Counted from the stretch's first letter, positions 49,077-61,407 are shown. The stretch is 64,000 bases of DNA from Oceanobacillus halophilus (GCF_003628505.1 NZ_RBZP01000010.1:1-64000); one strand, 5' to 3'. Numbers and translations are program-made. The notes: generated by a model from the letters alone, not told the origin.

Positions 49077-49838
49077 CTATACCTCCACAACACTTATCCC
49101 TCTATCTTCCAACCGTTCCACCATTCTCCTATCTACATTACTATCTATAATGACATAATCTACAACATCTAAATCACCAATTTTTGAAAATGCTTGTGCA
49201 CCAAGCTTGCTATGATCCATCATTAAATATACAGTATCTGCTTTTTCAATCATTTTCATTTTTACTCTTGCTTGTTGTTCTTGTGACTCACTTATTCCTT
49301 GTTCCAAGTGAAGTCCTTTACAGGAAATGAAGGCCTTATTTAAGTAATAGCTATCCATAGAAGACTCTGCTAACGGGCCTGCATAGGAAAGCGACTCTGA
49401 CAGTAATGTACCTCCTGTTGAGATAACAGTTATTTCATTTTTACTACTTAATTCCATTGCTACCTTAATAGAATTGGTCAAAACGGTTATAGATATATTA
49501 GGTAATGCTTTAGCCATATACCAAGCAGTTGTACTTGCATCTAAAATGACCTTATCTCCCACTGCTACGTGTTTTACTGCTTCCAATGCTATTTCCTTCT
49601 TTTCCTGGACATTCATGATTTCTCTCGTTGTATATGGTATCTCAAAGGAATCAGTGGATTGTATACTGACAGCACCACCATGACTTCGAGCTAATTTTTT
49701 CTCATTCTCTAGCTTTTCTAAGTCCCTGCGAATTGTTTCTTCGGTCACAGAAAACAATTTGCTAAGTTCAGATACACGTACACTCTTTCTCTCGTTTACA
49801 AGATTAACAATCTTACTCTGCCTCTCTGCTACTAACAT
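49077..49838 (-). CDS. rhaR: DeoR-family regulator of the rhamnose genes
   Basis: A 253-residue protein: N-terminal DeoR helix-turn-helix (residues 1-57, RQSKIVNLVNERKSVRVSEL, then SVTEETIRRDLEKLE) and a C-terminal sensor domain of the sugar-isomerase-like fold (ILDASTTAWYMAKALP, VLTNSIKVAMELS). DeoR proteins sense phosphorylated sugars, and here rhamnulose-1-phosphate is likely. It lies 140 bases downstream of rhaD on the same strand. Repeated AACATAAAY half-sites in the rhamnose promoters are its probable targets. The symbol follows the context, not a direct match. Confidence 0.82.
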   Translation of the reverse strand: MLVAERQSKIVNLVNERKSVRVSELSKLFSVTEETIRRDLEKLENEKKLARSHGGAVSIQSTDSFEIPYTTREIMNVQEKKEIALEAVKHVAVGDKVILDASTTAWYMAKALPNISITVLTNSIKVAMELSSKNEITVISTGGTLLSESLSYAGPLAESSMDSYYLNKAFISCKGLHLEQGISESQEQQARVKMKMIEKADTVYLMMDHSKLGAQAFSKIGDLDVVDYVIIDSNVDRRMVERLEDRGISVVEV

Positions 49839-49978
49839 AACGTACCCCTTCTTCCACTACAAAATAGCATCTATTAATTCTATATTTTCTCTATTTAGCA
49901 TACCATTTTTTTGTGTATCTTTGAATATACAGTCTTATAAAAATAAGCAAAGGTTTCAACCCCTTTGCTTACAAATTT

Positions 49979-50821
49979 TTATAAAAAGTATCTTTTTGGT
50001 GGGTTCACATGAAACGCTTTTGCTAAATCAAGCAACTGCTGATCCGTAATGACTTGTTTTGCTCCACCTTGATGTGCATGAACCAAATTATAGACTTTAG
50101 CTGCTTTCTCCACCGTTTCAATTAAACCAAATGCTTCATCAATGGATTTTCCAGCACCGAAGATTCCATGATGTGGCCATACAGCCAAACGGAACTCATT
50201 CATTTTTTTCGCTGTTTCACGGCCAATTTCAGAAGTTCCTGGAACCATCCAAGGTAAGATTCCAACACCTTCAGGGAATACCACTAAACATTCTGTGCAC
50301 ATTTGCCAAAGTGTTCTTGTAAAGCTTACTTCATCTAAGTCATGCGTAAATGTCATCGCAATTAAATTCGTTGCATGTGTATGCATGATAACTCGATGAT
50401 TCGGATCATGCTTTAGGCGCTCTATGTGGCTCATGAAGTGAGAAGCAAGTTCACTCGTCGGTCTTCCACCATCACTAAGTCCCCAAAACACTTCCACATT
50501 TTTACCATCTGCTGTTACACGGAGCAGTGCAAGACATTCTTCAGGATTTTCGATCACTTTTCTAAAATACTTTCCAGACCCTGTTACCAAGAAATACTTC
50601 CCAGCAAGTTCTACTACAGGAAAGTCTAATTCAATCGTACGCAAAACATAAGTAATATCTAAATACGGGCTGACTTCCTCTTCAGTTAATAGGGAGCTAA
50701 TATTCCCACCATTTAATTCATCCCAACCTAGCTTCCACATATCGTATGTTGTATTCATCATGTTTTTAACAAATGGAGCATTTAAAACAGATTGTCTTTT
50801 TATTTCTTCCGCCATTTTCAT
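49979..50821 (-). CDS. rhaD: rhamnulose-1-phosphate aldolase
   Basis: Splits L-rhamnulose-1-phosphate to dihydroxyacetone phosphate and L-lactaldehyde. 280 residues of the class II aldolase/adducin family. NGGNISS near 38-43 binds phosphate, zinc ligands are His147 and His149 in HTHATN and His217/218 in [10 protein letters not shown], and a catalytic-type glutamate occurs in PTSELASH. The start at 50821 follows GAAGGGAAG. It is separated from the rhaB-rhaA unit by a terminator and has its own operator-like sequence upstream. Confidence 0.95.
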   Translation of the reverse strand: MKMAEEIKRQSVLNAPFVKNMMNTTYDMWKLGWDELNGGNISSLLTEEEVSPYLDITYVLRTIELDFPVVELAGKYFLVTGSGKYFRKVIENPEECLALLRVTADGKNVEVFWGLSDGGRPTSELASHFMSHIERLKHDPNHRVIMHTHATNLIAMTFTHDLDEVSFTRTLWQMCTECLVVFPEGVGILPWMVPGTSEIGRETAKKMNEFRLAVWPHHGIFGAGKSIDEAFGLIETVEKAAKVYNLVHAHQGGAKQVITDQQLLDLAKAFHVNPPKRYFL

Positions 50822-50914
50822 GTCCCAACTTCCCTTCTATTATTCACCGTATATCCATGTATATCTGTATTTATCATACTTGTATTTGTTTGGAAACGCA
50901 ACAAAATAATGTAG

Positions 50915-50934
50915 TTTTGTTTTTGTTTACGTTG
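50915..50934 (-). promoter_or_regulatory. rhamnose regulator site upstream of rhaD
   Basis: On the minus strand CAACGTAAACAAAAACAAAA, close to CAACATAAACAAAAATAAA upstream of rhaB. Confidence 0.45.
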
Positions 50935-50949
50935 TTTATCGGGCGTTTT

Positions 50950-51002
50950 CCAAAAACAAAGGCAAGTGATAACCAGTAGTAATTACATCCACCACTTGCC
51001 TT
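50950..51002 (-). terminator. terminator of the rhaB-rhaA transcript
   Basis: AAGGCAAGTG (50959-50968) and CACTTGCCTT (50993-51002) are perfect complements. The minus-strand tail is TGTTTTT. Confidence 0.82.
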
Positions 51003-51021
51003 ATTCTGTTACATATTCAAA

Positions 51022-52278
51022 TTAGTTTCTCTTTGATAAAACAGTTTCTTCATAGCTCTTCACTTCATCTAACCAAGATTCCCCAACTGGAACTCCCATT
51101 TGTTCACAGTAGTAATCCCAAATGGCTCCAAATGGATAGGTTTTAAGTTCTTCCATCAATGCAAGTCTTTCTGTGAAGTTTCCATCTTCCTGTAATTGTT
51201 TTAAATAATCGTTTGGTGTGAGCATTGCATATAATAAAGCTTTAATCATATTGCGTGTACCGATTGTCCATGCAGCGATCCGATTAATACTTGCATCAAA
51301 GAAATCAAGGCCAATTCTTACTTTGTCTAAAGCATCATTTCGAACGATTTCCAACCCAATTTCACGTAATTCATCATCTAAAATAACAACATGATCACTG
51401 TCCCAACGTACTGGTCTGGATACGTGCAATGCTAATTCATCACTGTATAAAAGCATGGAAGAAATCTTATTGGAAATTACTTCTGTTGGATGATAGTGTC
51501 CGGAATCAAGTAATAGCAACTTGTTGTTCTTCAAAGCGTAGCCCATATAAAATTCGTGGGAACCAACTACATACGCTTCTGAACCAATACCAAATAGTTT
51601 ACTTTCCACTGCATCTACATTGTATTTTTCATCAATTTCAACAGAGAAAATTTCATCTAGTGATTCTTTCAGCCTCTTTCTAGGTGTTAAACGATCACTT
51701 GGAATATCTTTATACCCATCTGGAATCCAAATATTAGTTAGAGTTGAGGTACCTAGTTCCTTCCCAAAGTATTCGGCAATTTTACGACTGGCAACTGTGT
51801 GGCGAATCCAGAAGTCTCGGATTTCCTTGTTAGGATGCGCCAATGTTAACCCATCGTCTGCTTTTGGATGAGAGAATAGAGTTGGATTAAAGTCTAAACC
51901 AAGTCCATTTTTCTTTGCCCAATTCACCCAGTTTTCAAAGTGCTGTGGTTTAATCGCATCTCTATCAACAACTTCTCCCTCTGTCTCTGCATAGATCGCA
52001 TGCAAGTTTACACGATGTTTACCAGGAATAAGGGAGAGCGCCTTTTCTAAGTCACTTCTTAGCTCTTTAGGATTTGTTGCTTTTCCAGGGTAGTTACCTG
52101 TGACATCAATACCACCAGATAGTTCTTGCTGATTTACTTCAAAACCGCCAATATCGTCCCCTTGCCAGCAATGAATAGAGATAGGTACATTTTTTAATTT
52201 TTTCAATACATCCTCTACATTAATTCCCCATTTTTCATATTGTTGTTTTGCGTTTTCAAAATTCTCTTTAACTGTCAT
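51022..52278 (-). CDS. rhaA: L-rhamnose isomerase
   Basis: Converts L-rhamnose to L-rhamnulose in the cytoplasm. 418 residues. Family landmarks include [37 protein letters not shown], the metal-site [12 protein letters not shown] and [15 protein letters not shown]. The start at 52278 follows GGAGGG. It begins only 2 bases after the rhaB stop, so the two are cotranscribed and coupled. Confidence 0.97.
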   Translation of the reverse strand: MTVKENFENAKQQYEKWGINVEDVLKKLKNVPISIHCWQGDDIGGFEVNQQELSGGIDVTGNYPGKATNPKELRSDLEKALSLIPGKHRVNLHAIYAETEGEVVDRDAIKPQHFENWVNWAKKNGLGLDFNPTLFSHPKADDGLTLAHPNKEIRDFWIRHTVASRKIAEYFGKELGTSTLTNIWIPDGYKDIPSDRLTPRKRLKESLDEIFSVEIDEKYNVDAVESKLFGIGSEAYVVGSHEFYMGYALKNNKLLLLDSGHYHPTEVISNKISSMLLYSDELALHVSRPVRWDSDHVVILDDELREIGLEIVRNDALDKVRIGLDFFDASINRIAAWTIGTRNMIKALLYAMLTPNDYLKQLQEDGNFTERLALMEELKTYPFGAIWDYYCEQMGVPVGESWLDEVKSYEETVLSKRN

Positions 52279-52280
52279 GT

Positions 52281-53699
52281 TTAGCCCTCCACTTTTTGTT
52301 TCTTCGTATATGTCTTCAAATCAAAGGATTTTTTTATAAGATTCCTGGCATCCTCTATATCATCAATCTTATTTAGCGCCATCAACTGTGCAGCCATATT
52401 ACCGATTGCCGTTGCTTCAGATGGACCAGCTATGACTTCTTTGCCTGTCGTATCTGCGATTAATTGATTCAGCATTTCGTTTTTGGAACCTCCACCAATA
52501 ACATTTATCTTTTGGAAATCCTTTTCATAAATTTCTTCAATCTGATCGATGGCACTTTGATAACTTATTGCCAAACTATCAAACACGCATTTGGCAATTT
52601 CTCCTGGTGATTCCGGTATTCTCTGATTAGTTTCCTTACAATATAGTTGAATTTCTTTGGTCATATTTTGTGGCTTTAAGAATCTATCATCATCTACATT
52701 AACTTGTGAGTGAAAATCAATTTCCTTATCTGCCATTTCTGCAAATTCCGCAAACGAGTATTGGTCATTAAAATTACGTTTTACTTCCTGAATCATCCAA
52801 AGCCCCATGATGTTTTTCAAGAAACGATAACGATAATTCACGCCACCCTCATTAGTAAAGTTATAGTCAAGTGCTTTCGTTACACAAATTGGAAAGCGAT
52901 TTTCCACACCAATGAGTGACCATGTCCCTGAACTGATATAGATAGTGTCCTCTTGTTCAGGTACAGCTAAAACAGCGGAACCAGTATCATGTGTAGCAGG
53001 AAGTATAACTTCCATGTCAAACCCAAACTCATCTACTAGATCTGGCTTCAAAGTTCCAATTGATGATTTGGGCGGCAAAATTTCTTGGAACATTTCAGTG
53101 GGAATACCCAGTTGTTTCATTAATTCATTGTCCCATTTCTTGGTAAATGCGTTGACCAATTGAGTAGAAGTTGCATTCGTATATTCATTAACTTTTTTAC
53201 CTGTAAGCAAATAGTTCAAGTAATCTGGAATCATGAGGAATGTTTTTGCTTCCTTTAACAATTCCGGATTATTTTTCTTTAAATAATATAATTGATAGAT
53301 CGTATTAAACTTTTGGAATTGTATACCTGTTTCCAGATAAAGACGCTCTTTACTAATCTTAGAAAAAACTTCTTCCATCATCCCGTCTGTTCTGGAATCT
53401 CGATAAGCTACCGCGTCCGTTAACATTTCATCGTTTTCATCTAATAAAACGAAGTCCACAGCCCAAGTATCTATACCAATGCTTTCTGGGCTAAAACCCT
53501 GTTCCTTCGTCTTACGAATACCTGTTTTTATTTCAGTAAAAAGCCTCTTTATGTCCCAGCAAAAGTGGTTATTTTTTTCTATAAGTTTATTTTCGAAACG
53601 GTGGACTTCTTCTAATATCATCTTGCCATTTTGTAAATAACCGGCAATAAGTCTACCGCTTGAAGCACCAATATCTACTGCTAGGCTGCATTTTTGCAT
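52281..53699 (-). CDS. rhaB: rhamnulokinase
   Basis: Phosphorylates L-rhamnulose at C1. 472 residues of the FGGY kinase fold: [16 protein letters not shown] at the N-terminus, [13 protein letters not shown], the phosphate loop [10 protein letters not shown], and [17 protein letters not shown] at the C-terminus. The start follows GGAAGGTG. It is the first gene of the rhaB-rhaA unit, with a half-site and a cre-like site upstream. Confidence 0.96.
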   Translation of the reverse strand: MQKCSLAVDIGASSGRLIAGYLQNGKMILEEVHRFENKLIEKNNHFCWDIKRLFTEIKTGIRKTKEQGFSPESIGIDTWAVDFVLLDENDEMLTDAVAYRDSRTDGMMEEVFSKISKERLYLETGIQFQKFNTIYQLYYLKKNNPELLKEAKTFLMIPDYLNYLLTGKKVNEYTNATSTQLVNAFTKKWDNELMKQLGIPTEMFQEILPPKSSIGTLKPDLVDEFGFDMEVILPATHDTGSAVLAVPEQEDTIYISSGTWSLIGVENRFPICVTKALDYNFTNEGGVNYRYRFLKNIMGLWMIQEVKRNFNDQYSFAEFAEMADKEIDFHSQVNVDDDRFLKPQNMTKEIQLYCKETNQRIPESPGEIAKCVFDSLAISYQSAIDQIEEIYEKDFQKINVIGGGSKNEMLNQLIADTTGKEVIAGPSEATAIGNMAAQLMALNKIDDIEDARNLIKKSFDLKTYTKKQKVEG

Positions 53700-53810
53700 G
53701 ACATCACCTTCCGCTAGAAAAAGAATTTCCTTTTTTATGGTTAACCATTTTCTTTCTCATCTTGTAGAACATCTACTAATTTAATAACACTATTCTTAAC
53801 TACAACTCTA

Positions 53811-53824
53811 TGATAACGCTATCC
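53811..53824 (-). promoter_or_regulatory. cre-like site upstream of rhaB
   Basis: TGATAACGCTATCC matches cre with two mismatches. Confidence 0.35.
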
Positions 53825-53833
53825 TATCCAAAA

Positions 53834-53854
53834 GTCAACATAAACAAAAATAAA
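53834..53854 (-). promoter_or_regulatory. rhamnose regulator site upstream of rhaB
   Basis: GTCAACATAAACAAAAATAA, the AACATAAAC half-site with an A-rich extension. Confidence 0.5.
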
Positions 53855-53974
53855 TACAACGTATAAATCTTTATTTAACTTTATTTACCTTTGTTAACCA
53901 AAAGTGTAAAAAGAAATAGGCATCGATTTTGCTCACGTAATCGCTGCCTATTTTGATTGATTATATACTAATTC

Positions 53975-55291
53975 TTATATTGCCTTCGATTTTTCATCTG
54001 TTACTAAATCACCATAACGTTCTTTTTCAATTTGCTGTAACGTTTTACCTCTGGTGTGTGGTGCCATCGCTATACCAATGATCATATGAATAACAAGGAA
54101 GGCAATCATTACTATACCTGCCACTTTAAATCCTAATGTTGCCATGATTGTAGGTAATACGAATGACCATATCGCAATACCTGTTCGTACAATAAAGTAC
54201 ATGAGTCCTTGAGCAGTTGCACGATAACGTGTAGGGAATAATTCACTTGTCCATAATGCGTAAAATGCTTGTGCCCCAATACCTGCTGCAGAACCCCAAA
54301 GGACAACGAATGAAATTAGTGTTGGCCAAGTCATTGGCATGAATGTTAAGATAATCCATGCAACTACACCCATTGCTGCACCAATACCGAATATTAATTT
54401 TCTACTAAACTTGTCTCCTAATTTCATAAAGATGAAATAGGTTGTTAATACGGTAAACATCCATAGGAATGATTGAAGCAAGTTAGCCTGCATGTTACTT
54501 AATCCACCAACATTTTCATAAATATATGGCATAAAGTAACCCATTGCCCCTGCAGTTAAATTCCAGAATAGATAAATTCCCATTAGTAAGAATAGTGCTT
54601 GACGATTGGGTCTTAAACTAAACAATTCTTTTAAAGCACTTTTTTGAACAATACCTTTTGCTTTATCTGATTTTTCCTGTGCTTGCTGTTCTTCCCAAAT
54701 TTTAGATTCTGGTAATCCACGGCGGATATATAATGCAACCGCTGCTATAATTAGTAAATGTAAGAATATAAGTCTAGATCCTAGTAATCCAAGAGGTGCT
54801 ACCAGCACTGCTAAAGCAAACGTAATCATTGGGCCTATCGACCATGCTAATTGGGCGGTTCCAACATGGGCGGCTCGTTTTTCTTTCGGAGACTCTTCTG
54901 CAATATATGTCCAAGACACTGGTACACCGGCACCAACCGCAATACCTGTTATAATGGTACCGATTAATAACATCGAGAAGTTCATGGATGCGGCAATTAA
55001 CGCAACACCAATCATGTAAACCATTAAGTCATAACTAAAAATAATTCTCCTACCAAACTTATCTGTTAACGGGCCACCAATTAGTGCACCAATTGCGGCA
55101 CCTAAAGCGTTTGCACTTAAGGCACTAAGCAAACCTACGCCTAAACTATCAATTCCTAAGTACGCTTGCCAAAGTGTTAAACTACTCGCAGCAGCGATAA
55201 TGGAACCGGCTTCTATATAGTTTGCCATCGAAACAGCAATCGTAGCTTTCCAGCCTGTTACATTTTTTGCTGCAAATCTTTGTTTAGCCAT
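53975..55291 (-). CDS. MFS transporter, probable L-rhamnose uptake
   Basis: Twelve-helix major facilitator of 438 residues of the sugar-porter-like type: GGPLTDKFGRR in loop 2-3, YIAEESPKEKRA in loop 4-5, a long central cytoplasmic loop, and ELFPTRYRATAQG near helix 10. The substrate is inferred: the gene is 35 bases downstream of rhaM and lies between rhaB and fucO. It would do the job of RhaT, which is a different family. The start follows AGGAGG. Confidence 0.84.
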   Translation of the reverse strand: MAKQRFAAKNVTGWKATIAVSMANYIEAGSIIAAASSLTLWQAYLGIDSLGVGLLSALSANALGAAIGALIGGPLTDKFGRRIIFSYDLMVYMIGVALIAASMNFSMLLIGTIITGIAVGAGVPVSWTYIAEESPKEKRAAHVGTAQLAWSIGPMITFALAVLVAPLGLLGSRLIFLHLLIIAAVALYIRRGLPESKIWEEQQAQEKSDKAKGIVQKSALKELFSLRPNRQALFLLMGIYLFWNLTAGAMGYFMPYIYENVGGLSNMQANLLQSFLWMFTVLTTYFIFMKLGDKFSRKLIFGIGAAMGVVAWIILTFMPMTWPTLISFVVLWGSAAGIGAQAFYALWTSELFPTRYRATAQGLMYFIVRTGIAIWSFVLPTIMATLGFKVAGIVMIAFLVIHMIIGIAMAPHTRGKTLQQIEKERYGDLVTDEKSKAI

Positions 55292-55326
55292 CTATATTTC
55301 CTCCTTTTTATGTTTTTGATTGTGTT

Positions 55327-55641
55327 TTAATCCATGTGAAAGACTTCTTTCAAATCTACAGAGACCGGACTTTCATCTGGATGCGTTTCCATGACAGATT
55401 CCATAAAAGCCCACCATTTTTGATTTATTTCTGTTTTTGCCATTTGATTCCATTTTTTCTCATCTTCAATCTCTAAATATCCAAATAGTTTACTGGTTTC
55501 TTTATCTAAAAAAATGGAATAATTGCTGGCGCCATGACGATGAAGTTCTTCTACCATTTCTGGCCAGATTTCATTATGGCGTTTTTCATACTCTTCATGC
55601 ATGTCAGGATAGACAGTCATAATAAATGCTTTCCTAATCAT
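55327..55641 (-). CDS. rhaM: L-rhamnose mutarotase
   Basis: Interconverts alpha and beta L-rhamnose. 104 residues, the full family length, with the active-site pair Tyr18/His22 in EEYEKRHNEIWPE and tryptophans in KWWAFMESVM. It is the first gene of the rhaM-transporter unit. Confidence 0.95.
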   Translation of the reverse strand: MIRKAFIMTVYPDMHEEYEKRHNEIWPEMVEELHRHGASNYSIFLDKETSKLFGYLEIEDEKKWNQMAKTEINQKWWAFMESVMETHPDESPVSVDLKEVFHMD

Positions 55642-55696
55642 TTTTTCACCCTTTCTATATTTCTATCAATTTAAGTGAAAAGAATATAAATGTAAG

Positions 55697-55710
55697 TGAT
55701 AACGATTACA
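55697..55710 (-). promoter_or_regulatory. cre-like site upstream of rhaM
   Basis: TGATAACGATTACA matches cre with one mismatch. Confidence 0.5.
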
Positions 55711-55750
55711 TTTACCTCACATCATTATAATAATACGCTTTCACAACAAA

Positions 55751-55766
55751 GTCAACATAAATCAAC
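55751..55766 (-). promoter_or_regulatory. rhamnose regulator half-site upstream of rhaM
   Basis: GTCAACATAAATCAAC, the same GTCAACATAAAY start as at rhaB. Confidence 0.5.
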
Positions 55767-55796
55767 AAATTTATTTTTATTCATTTTTGATTTATG

Positions 55797-55825
55797 GTTT
55801 ATGTTAGACAGTTTCCAACATAAAC
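55797..55825. promoter_or_regulatory. inverted-repeat operator of the rhamnose regulator
   Basis: GTTTATGTT (55797-55805) and AACATAAAC (55817-55825) are perfect inverted copies with 11 bases between, the clearest full site of the set. Confidence 0.58.
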
Positions 55826-55906
55826 AGTATGCATTATATGGAGTTGTCTAAAAAACAGCACATCTACTGAATATATGAGTAAATGCGCTATTTATCTACA
55901 CTGGAA

Positions 55907-57055
55907 TTATATTATCTCTTTAAACATCTCTATCGTTTCTTCTTTCGTTGGCATAAATGGATTTCCCGGTGCACACGCATCTTTTAACGAGTTTTCTGCT
56001 AGTTTATCAAGATCTATTTCTTTGATTCCTAATTCAGAAAGTTTGCTTGGAATTCCAACTTCCTCTGACATTTTCTTAATTGCAACAATTACATCTTCTG
56101 CACATTGCTCATCTGTTTTTCCTTCTGTTTCAAGTCCTGCAGCTTTTGCTATCGCACGGAATTTTCTTGGATTCCGTTTTGCGTTTTCTCTTTCTACTAT
56201 AGGAAGTAACATCGCATTACATACGCCATGCGGAAGGTCATAGACTCCACCTAATTGATGGGCCATGGAATGAACAAATCCAAGTCCTGCATTATTGAAG
56301 GCAACTCCAGCCAAGAACATTACATAAACCATTTGCTCGCGGGCTTCTATATCATGTCCATCTTTTACTGCACGAGGTAAATATTTAAATATATTCTCTA
56401 CAGCTGCTAATGCTGTAGCATCGGTAATTGTGTAGGCTCCTGGTGTAACAATCGCTTCAATAGCATGGGTTAATGCATCCATTCCAGTTGCAGCAGTCAA
56501 ACTAGCAGGCTTGTCTAGCATTAATTCTGGGTCATTGACCGAAATAGTAACCAAACTATTTTTATCCACCATTACCATCTTAACTTCTCTTTCTTCGTCG
56601 GTTATCACATAGTTAATTGTATATTCTGCCGAAGTTCCTGCAGTTGTATTTACTGCAACGGTTGGTACCGCTTTCCTTTTCGTTTGATTAACACCTTCAT
56701 AATCTCGGACATTACCACCATTAGTAACTACCAAGCCGATTCCTTTTGCCGCATCCTGAGGAGATCCACCACCGATGGAGACGATAAAATCACAATCATT
56801 TTCTTTAAATACATCCACCCCATCATGTACATTTTTAACAGTTGGGTTTGGTTTTACTTCATCATAAATAACAAATTCTACTCCGGATTTATCTAACTGC
56901 TCAACGACTTTCGCAGCTACTCCACTCTCATTTAAAAACTTATCCGTAACTACTAAGGCTTTCTTAAATCCCAATTCTTCAATAAACGGTCCTACTTCTT
57001 TTAAACAACCTCTACCAATTAAATTTGTGCTTGGAACATAAAGTACATTAGACAT
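55907..57055 (-). CDS. fucO: lactaldehyde reductase (1,2-propanediol oxidoreductase), iron-dependent
   Basis: Reduces the L-lactaldehyde produced by RhaD to 1,2-propanediol with NADH. 382 residues of the group III iron-containing alcohol dehydrogenases: IGGGSPQDAAKG for the nucleotide, and iron ligands in GMDALTHAIEA, FVHSMAHQLGG and LPHGVCNAMLLP. The start follows AGGAGG. Its place at the edge of the rhamnose block, with a matching half-site upstream, supports this over a general ethanol dehydrogenase. Confidence 0.9.
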   Translation of the reverse strand: MSNVLYVPSTNLIGRGCLKEVGPFIEELGFKKALVVTDKFLNESGVAAKVVEQLDKSGVEFVIYDEVKPNPTVKNVHDGVDVFKENDCDFIVSIGGGSPQDAAKGIGLVVTNGGNVRDYEGVNQTKRKAVPTVAVNTTAGTSAEYTINYVITDEEREVKMVMVDKNSLVTISVNDPELMLDKPASLTAATGMDALTHAIEAIVTPGAYTITDATALAAVENIFKYLPRAVKDGHDIEAREQMVYVMFLAGVAFNNAGLGFVHSMAHQLGGVYDLPHGVCNAMLLPIVERENAKRNPRKFRAIAKAAGLETEGKTDEQCAEDVIVAIKKMSEEVGIPSKLSELGIKEIDLDKLAENSLKDACAPGNPFMPTKEETIEMFKEII

Positions 57056-57434
57056 ATTTTTTCCTCCTCTTTATTTGCTCATTAGTTCACATATTATGAT
57101 GTACTTAATGCTAATGAGTTTTGGATAGGTAACATTATAAACAACCAAATATGTTCGTTGATTAACAACCTAGGTTCTATTTTATTTTAGTTGAATCTAC
57201 ACCATAAATCAACATAAATAAATATTATTCACTAAAATTACACAAATAAACAAAGGAAAAACAACAAATTTATCGATTGCATTTTTTCTTTCTGTTTGTT
57301 TTTGCGTTTAGTGAAACTTTCTATTAAAAGGACTTATGAAAAGAAAGCGGGCTACCAAGAATTTATAGTAACCCATAAAAATATCAATGCACCGCTATCA
57401 TTTCTCTTTTATATCAATCTCAACAAATCTTGCT
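57056..57434. other. gene-free stretch between fucO and fbp
   Basis: AT-rich. A rhamnose half-site lies at 57209-57224. I find no convincing terminator for fbp, and the open frame starting near 57296 lacks a ribosome binding site. Confidence 0.4.
57209..57224 (-). promoter_or_regulatory. rhamnose regulator half-site upstream of fucO
   Basis: TCAACATAAATAAATA, preceded by a second CATAAAT. Confidence 0.42.
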
Positions 57435-59372
57435 TCATTCAATATACCGATATTCTAATAATCGATTCAACATATAAATCTCCTGCAACAGCTGCTTCCC
57501 AACATTCGTTTCCAAAACCTTTTTCCGCTCTAGCTCCTTATCTACCAATCTTTTAACCGATAAAACATCATTTCCATTTCGTAGAACGTCTTCCTTTGAA
57601 GTAAACTGTTGATGGGCGACAAGTTGCATATCGTAAGAATTATATAATAACGTATATCCAGCGATGCCGGTTGTTGATTGATAAGCCTTAGAAAAACCTC
57701 CATCAATGACAATCATTTTTCCATTTGCTTTAATCGGATTTTCTCCATCAATCTCTTTAACCGGTGTATGACCATTGATAATATGACCTTGATCAGGATT
57801 AAGATCAAATTCTATTAAAATGTTTCGGCAGATTTCTTCCTTTTCTCGTAAATAATAATAGGGATTCTTTGTCTCTTTATGGGTTTCCTTATCTTTTATA
57901 AAATATCTTTCAAAGGTGGTCATTTCTCTTTTCCCAAAAAGGGAGGAATATTCTCCTGTCCATAAATACCAGACCATATCTGTTGCAAGGTCATTTGACT
58001 CTTCCGGATTTGCAAATGCATGTCGTAAATAATGTTCAAAAATATCCAGCAGTTCACGGCCTTTATAGGTTTTATTTTCAATCTCCATCTTTTCCATATT
58101 TCCTTTTTCATCGATAGGTATACAGCCATGAATTAATAGATTCCCATTATACTTCAAATACAGATTGCCTTTCTTCATAAGGAATTTCATATGTCTGGCT
58201 AACTTTTCCGAATGCTGTACGGAAAATAACAGTCTGTCGATCACTTGCTCTTCTTCCTCTAATAACTGATCAGGCTGTTCGGGATTAACGGTTGCAAAGC
58301 AAGCATTCTCTAGTGAATAGGTTTTTCCATCCATTGTTATTTCATTTCTGTCATAATCCACCTTTTCAAGCAGAAGTCGTTGGGACATATTAAAGTATGT
58401 GCGTCTCTTGATGATAGGCATTTCCAATTTAAATTGGATCATCGCAATGGCTTGGTGAATTTTAGTGATTTGTACTTGTTCATGTTCCGATAGTTTTTTA
58501 TTCGAATGTCGCTTAGGTCGAAATGCCGGGTTGTCCTCATAATATTTCTCTGCCAGGTTCAGAAGGGGTCTTAGATTTATCCCATATGCGTCTTCAATAA
58601 TATCTAAATTATCGTAACGAGCACAGATACGGATAATATTTGCTAGGCAAACCTTTGATCCGGAAAAGGCACCTAACCAAAGTACGTCATGATTTCCCCA
58701 CTGAATATCAACCGAATGATATTGGATGAGCGTATCCATAATTTTATCCGGTTCAGGTCCACGGTCATAAATATCCCCAACTACATGAAGATGATCAACG
58801 ACCAGTCTCTGCGTAGTATTAGCAAGTCCAATAATGAGCTTGTCCGCTTGATCGAGGGATATAACTTTCTGGACAATTTTGTTATAATAATGCTTTTTAT
58901 TGGTAAATTCATCCGTTTTGTACAGTAACTCTTCGATAATATAAACAAATTGTTTCGGTAATGCTTTACGTAATTTCGACCGTGTGTATTTGGAAGAAGC
59001 ATATGAAATGAGCCTAATCATATAATCTATTATTTCTGTGTACCATTCGTTTAAATCTTGTTCATTGTCAAAATTATTCTTCATGAGTTGTAATTTTTCT
59101 TCTGGATAATAGACTAGTGTCGCAAATTCATTCATTTCCTCTTCGGAAAACTCATGTGTAAAAAGGTCTCTTATTTTCTCTTTCACTTTGCCCGAACCAT
59201 TTCTTAACACATGTTGAAATGCTTGATATTCTCCATGTAAATCACTGACGAAGTGCTCTGTCCCCTTTGGCAAATCGAGGATGGCTTCCAGATTAATAAT
59301 TTCAGTAACTACTTTTTCTTCACTATCATATCTTTCTGCCAATAAATCTAAATATTTGGTTTCCACAATCAC
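57435..59372 (-). CDS. fbp: fructose-1,6-bisphosphatase, class III
   Basis: Gluconeogenic phosphatase of 645 residues in the Firmicutes class. Phosphoesterase motifs are [10 protein letters not shown] near the N-terminus, [24 protein letters not shown] and, towards the C-terminus, INGHTPVKE. It lets the cell grow on pentoses and uronates, which enter below hexose phosphate. The start is GTG at 59372 after AAGGGG. Confidence 0.97.
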   Translation of the reverse strand: MIVETKYLDLLAERYDSEEKVVTEIINLEAILDLPKGTEHFVSDLHGEYQAFQHVLRNGSGKVKEKIRDLFTHEFSEEEMNEFATLVYYPEEKLQLMKNNFDNEQDLNEWYTEIIDYMIRLISYASSKYTRSKLRKALPKQFVYIIEELLYKTDEFTNKKHYYNKIVQKVISLDQADKLIIGLANTTQRLVVDHLHVVGDIYDRGPEPDKIMDTLIQYHSVDIQWGNHDVLWLGAFSGSKVCLANIIRICARYDNLDIIEDAYGINLRPLLNLAEKYYEDNPAFRPKRHSNKKLSEHEQVQITKIHQAIAMIQFKLEMPIIKRRTYFNMSQRLLLEKVDYDRNEITMDGKTYSLENACFATVNPEQPDQLLEEEEQVIDRLLFSVQHSEKLARHMKFLMKKGNLYLKYNGNLLIHGCIPIDEKGNMEKMEIENKTYKGRELLDIFEHYLRHAFANPEESNDLATDMVWYLWTGEYSSLFGKREMTTFERYFIKDKETHKETKNPYYYLREKEEICRNILIEFDLNPDQGHIINGHTPVKEIDGENPIKANGKMIVIDGGFSKAYQSTTGIAGYTLLYNSYDMQLVAHQQFTSKEDVLRNGNDVLSVKRLVDKELERKKVLETNVGKQLLQEIYMLNRLLEYRYIE

Positions 59373-59473
59373 GGCATCCCCTTTTACTATTAATCATTAT
59401 GTAGCATACAGAAATTTTGATAATACGTACATTATAACTGAAAACACATTTTTATCACAATGACGCTTTGATT

Positions 59474-59703
59474 GGTGCCTGGCACTTCCCGGATTTTGTC
59501 GAATAATGGAAGTGAGCAAGCAGTAAAGCTTACTAGCATCATCAGGCTAACCTAAGAGTTTCAGAGTAACAAAAGACAGTAGAATTCGAGGAATAGAACT
59601 CTACTGCCTTTTCATTCTATGCATTTTTGACCTGTATCATTTAATAAATCAGCATTTATTAGATTCGACAAAATATAACAAGATTCGGGGAGTGACAGGC
59701 ACC
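59474..59703. mobile_element. 230-bp inverted-repeat element (MITE-like)
   Basis: GGTGCCTGGCACTTCCCGG followed by ATTTTGTCGAA (59474-59503) is the inverse of TTCGACAAAATATAACAAGA continuing TTCGGGGAGTGACAGGCACC (59664-59703), about 30 matching bases on each side. The interior holds a hairpin that could terminate in both directions. There is no open frame. The end sequence recurs singly at 5989-6018. No target-site duplication is obvious. Confidence 0.5.
59575..59612. terminator. bidirectional hairpin inside the inverted-repeat element
   Basis: ACAGTAGAATTC pairs with GAACTCTACTG, with short T runs on both outer sides. Confidence 0.55.
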
Positions 59704-59714
59704 ATCTGCTTTAT

Positions 59715-59745
59715 ATTAAAAATACCACAGCGAGAATCACTGTGG
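59715..59745 (-). terminator. terminator of the GH51 gene
   Basis: CCACAG and CTGTGG pair around CGAGAATCA. On the minus strand TATTTTT follows. Confidence 0.8.
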
Positions 59746-59767
59746 TTAGGGTTTCAATACGCTTCTT

Positions 59768-61315
<1,548 letters not shown>

Positions 61316-61353
61316 CTACACTACGTCTAGTTTTTTAAATTATCCTTTTTTCA

Positions 61354-61369
61354 TGTTAACGCGTTCTCA
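61354..61369 (-). promoter_or_regulatory. cre-like site upstream of abfA
   Basis: TGTTAACGCGTTCTCA has the outer TG/CA and the central palindrome AACGCGTT of the longer cre variant. Confidence 0.42.
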
Positions 61370-61407
61370 TTGTTATATCTACTTTTAAATTCAACACAAA
61401 GAAGGGC

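Noticed and set aside
57296-57556. 86-residue open frame on the plus strand overlapping the end of fbp
   Set aside because: It overlaps the 3' end of a well-supported gene on the other strand and has no ribosome binding site.
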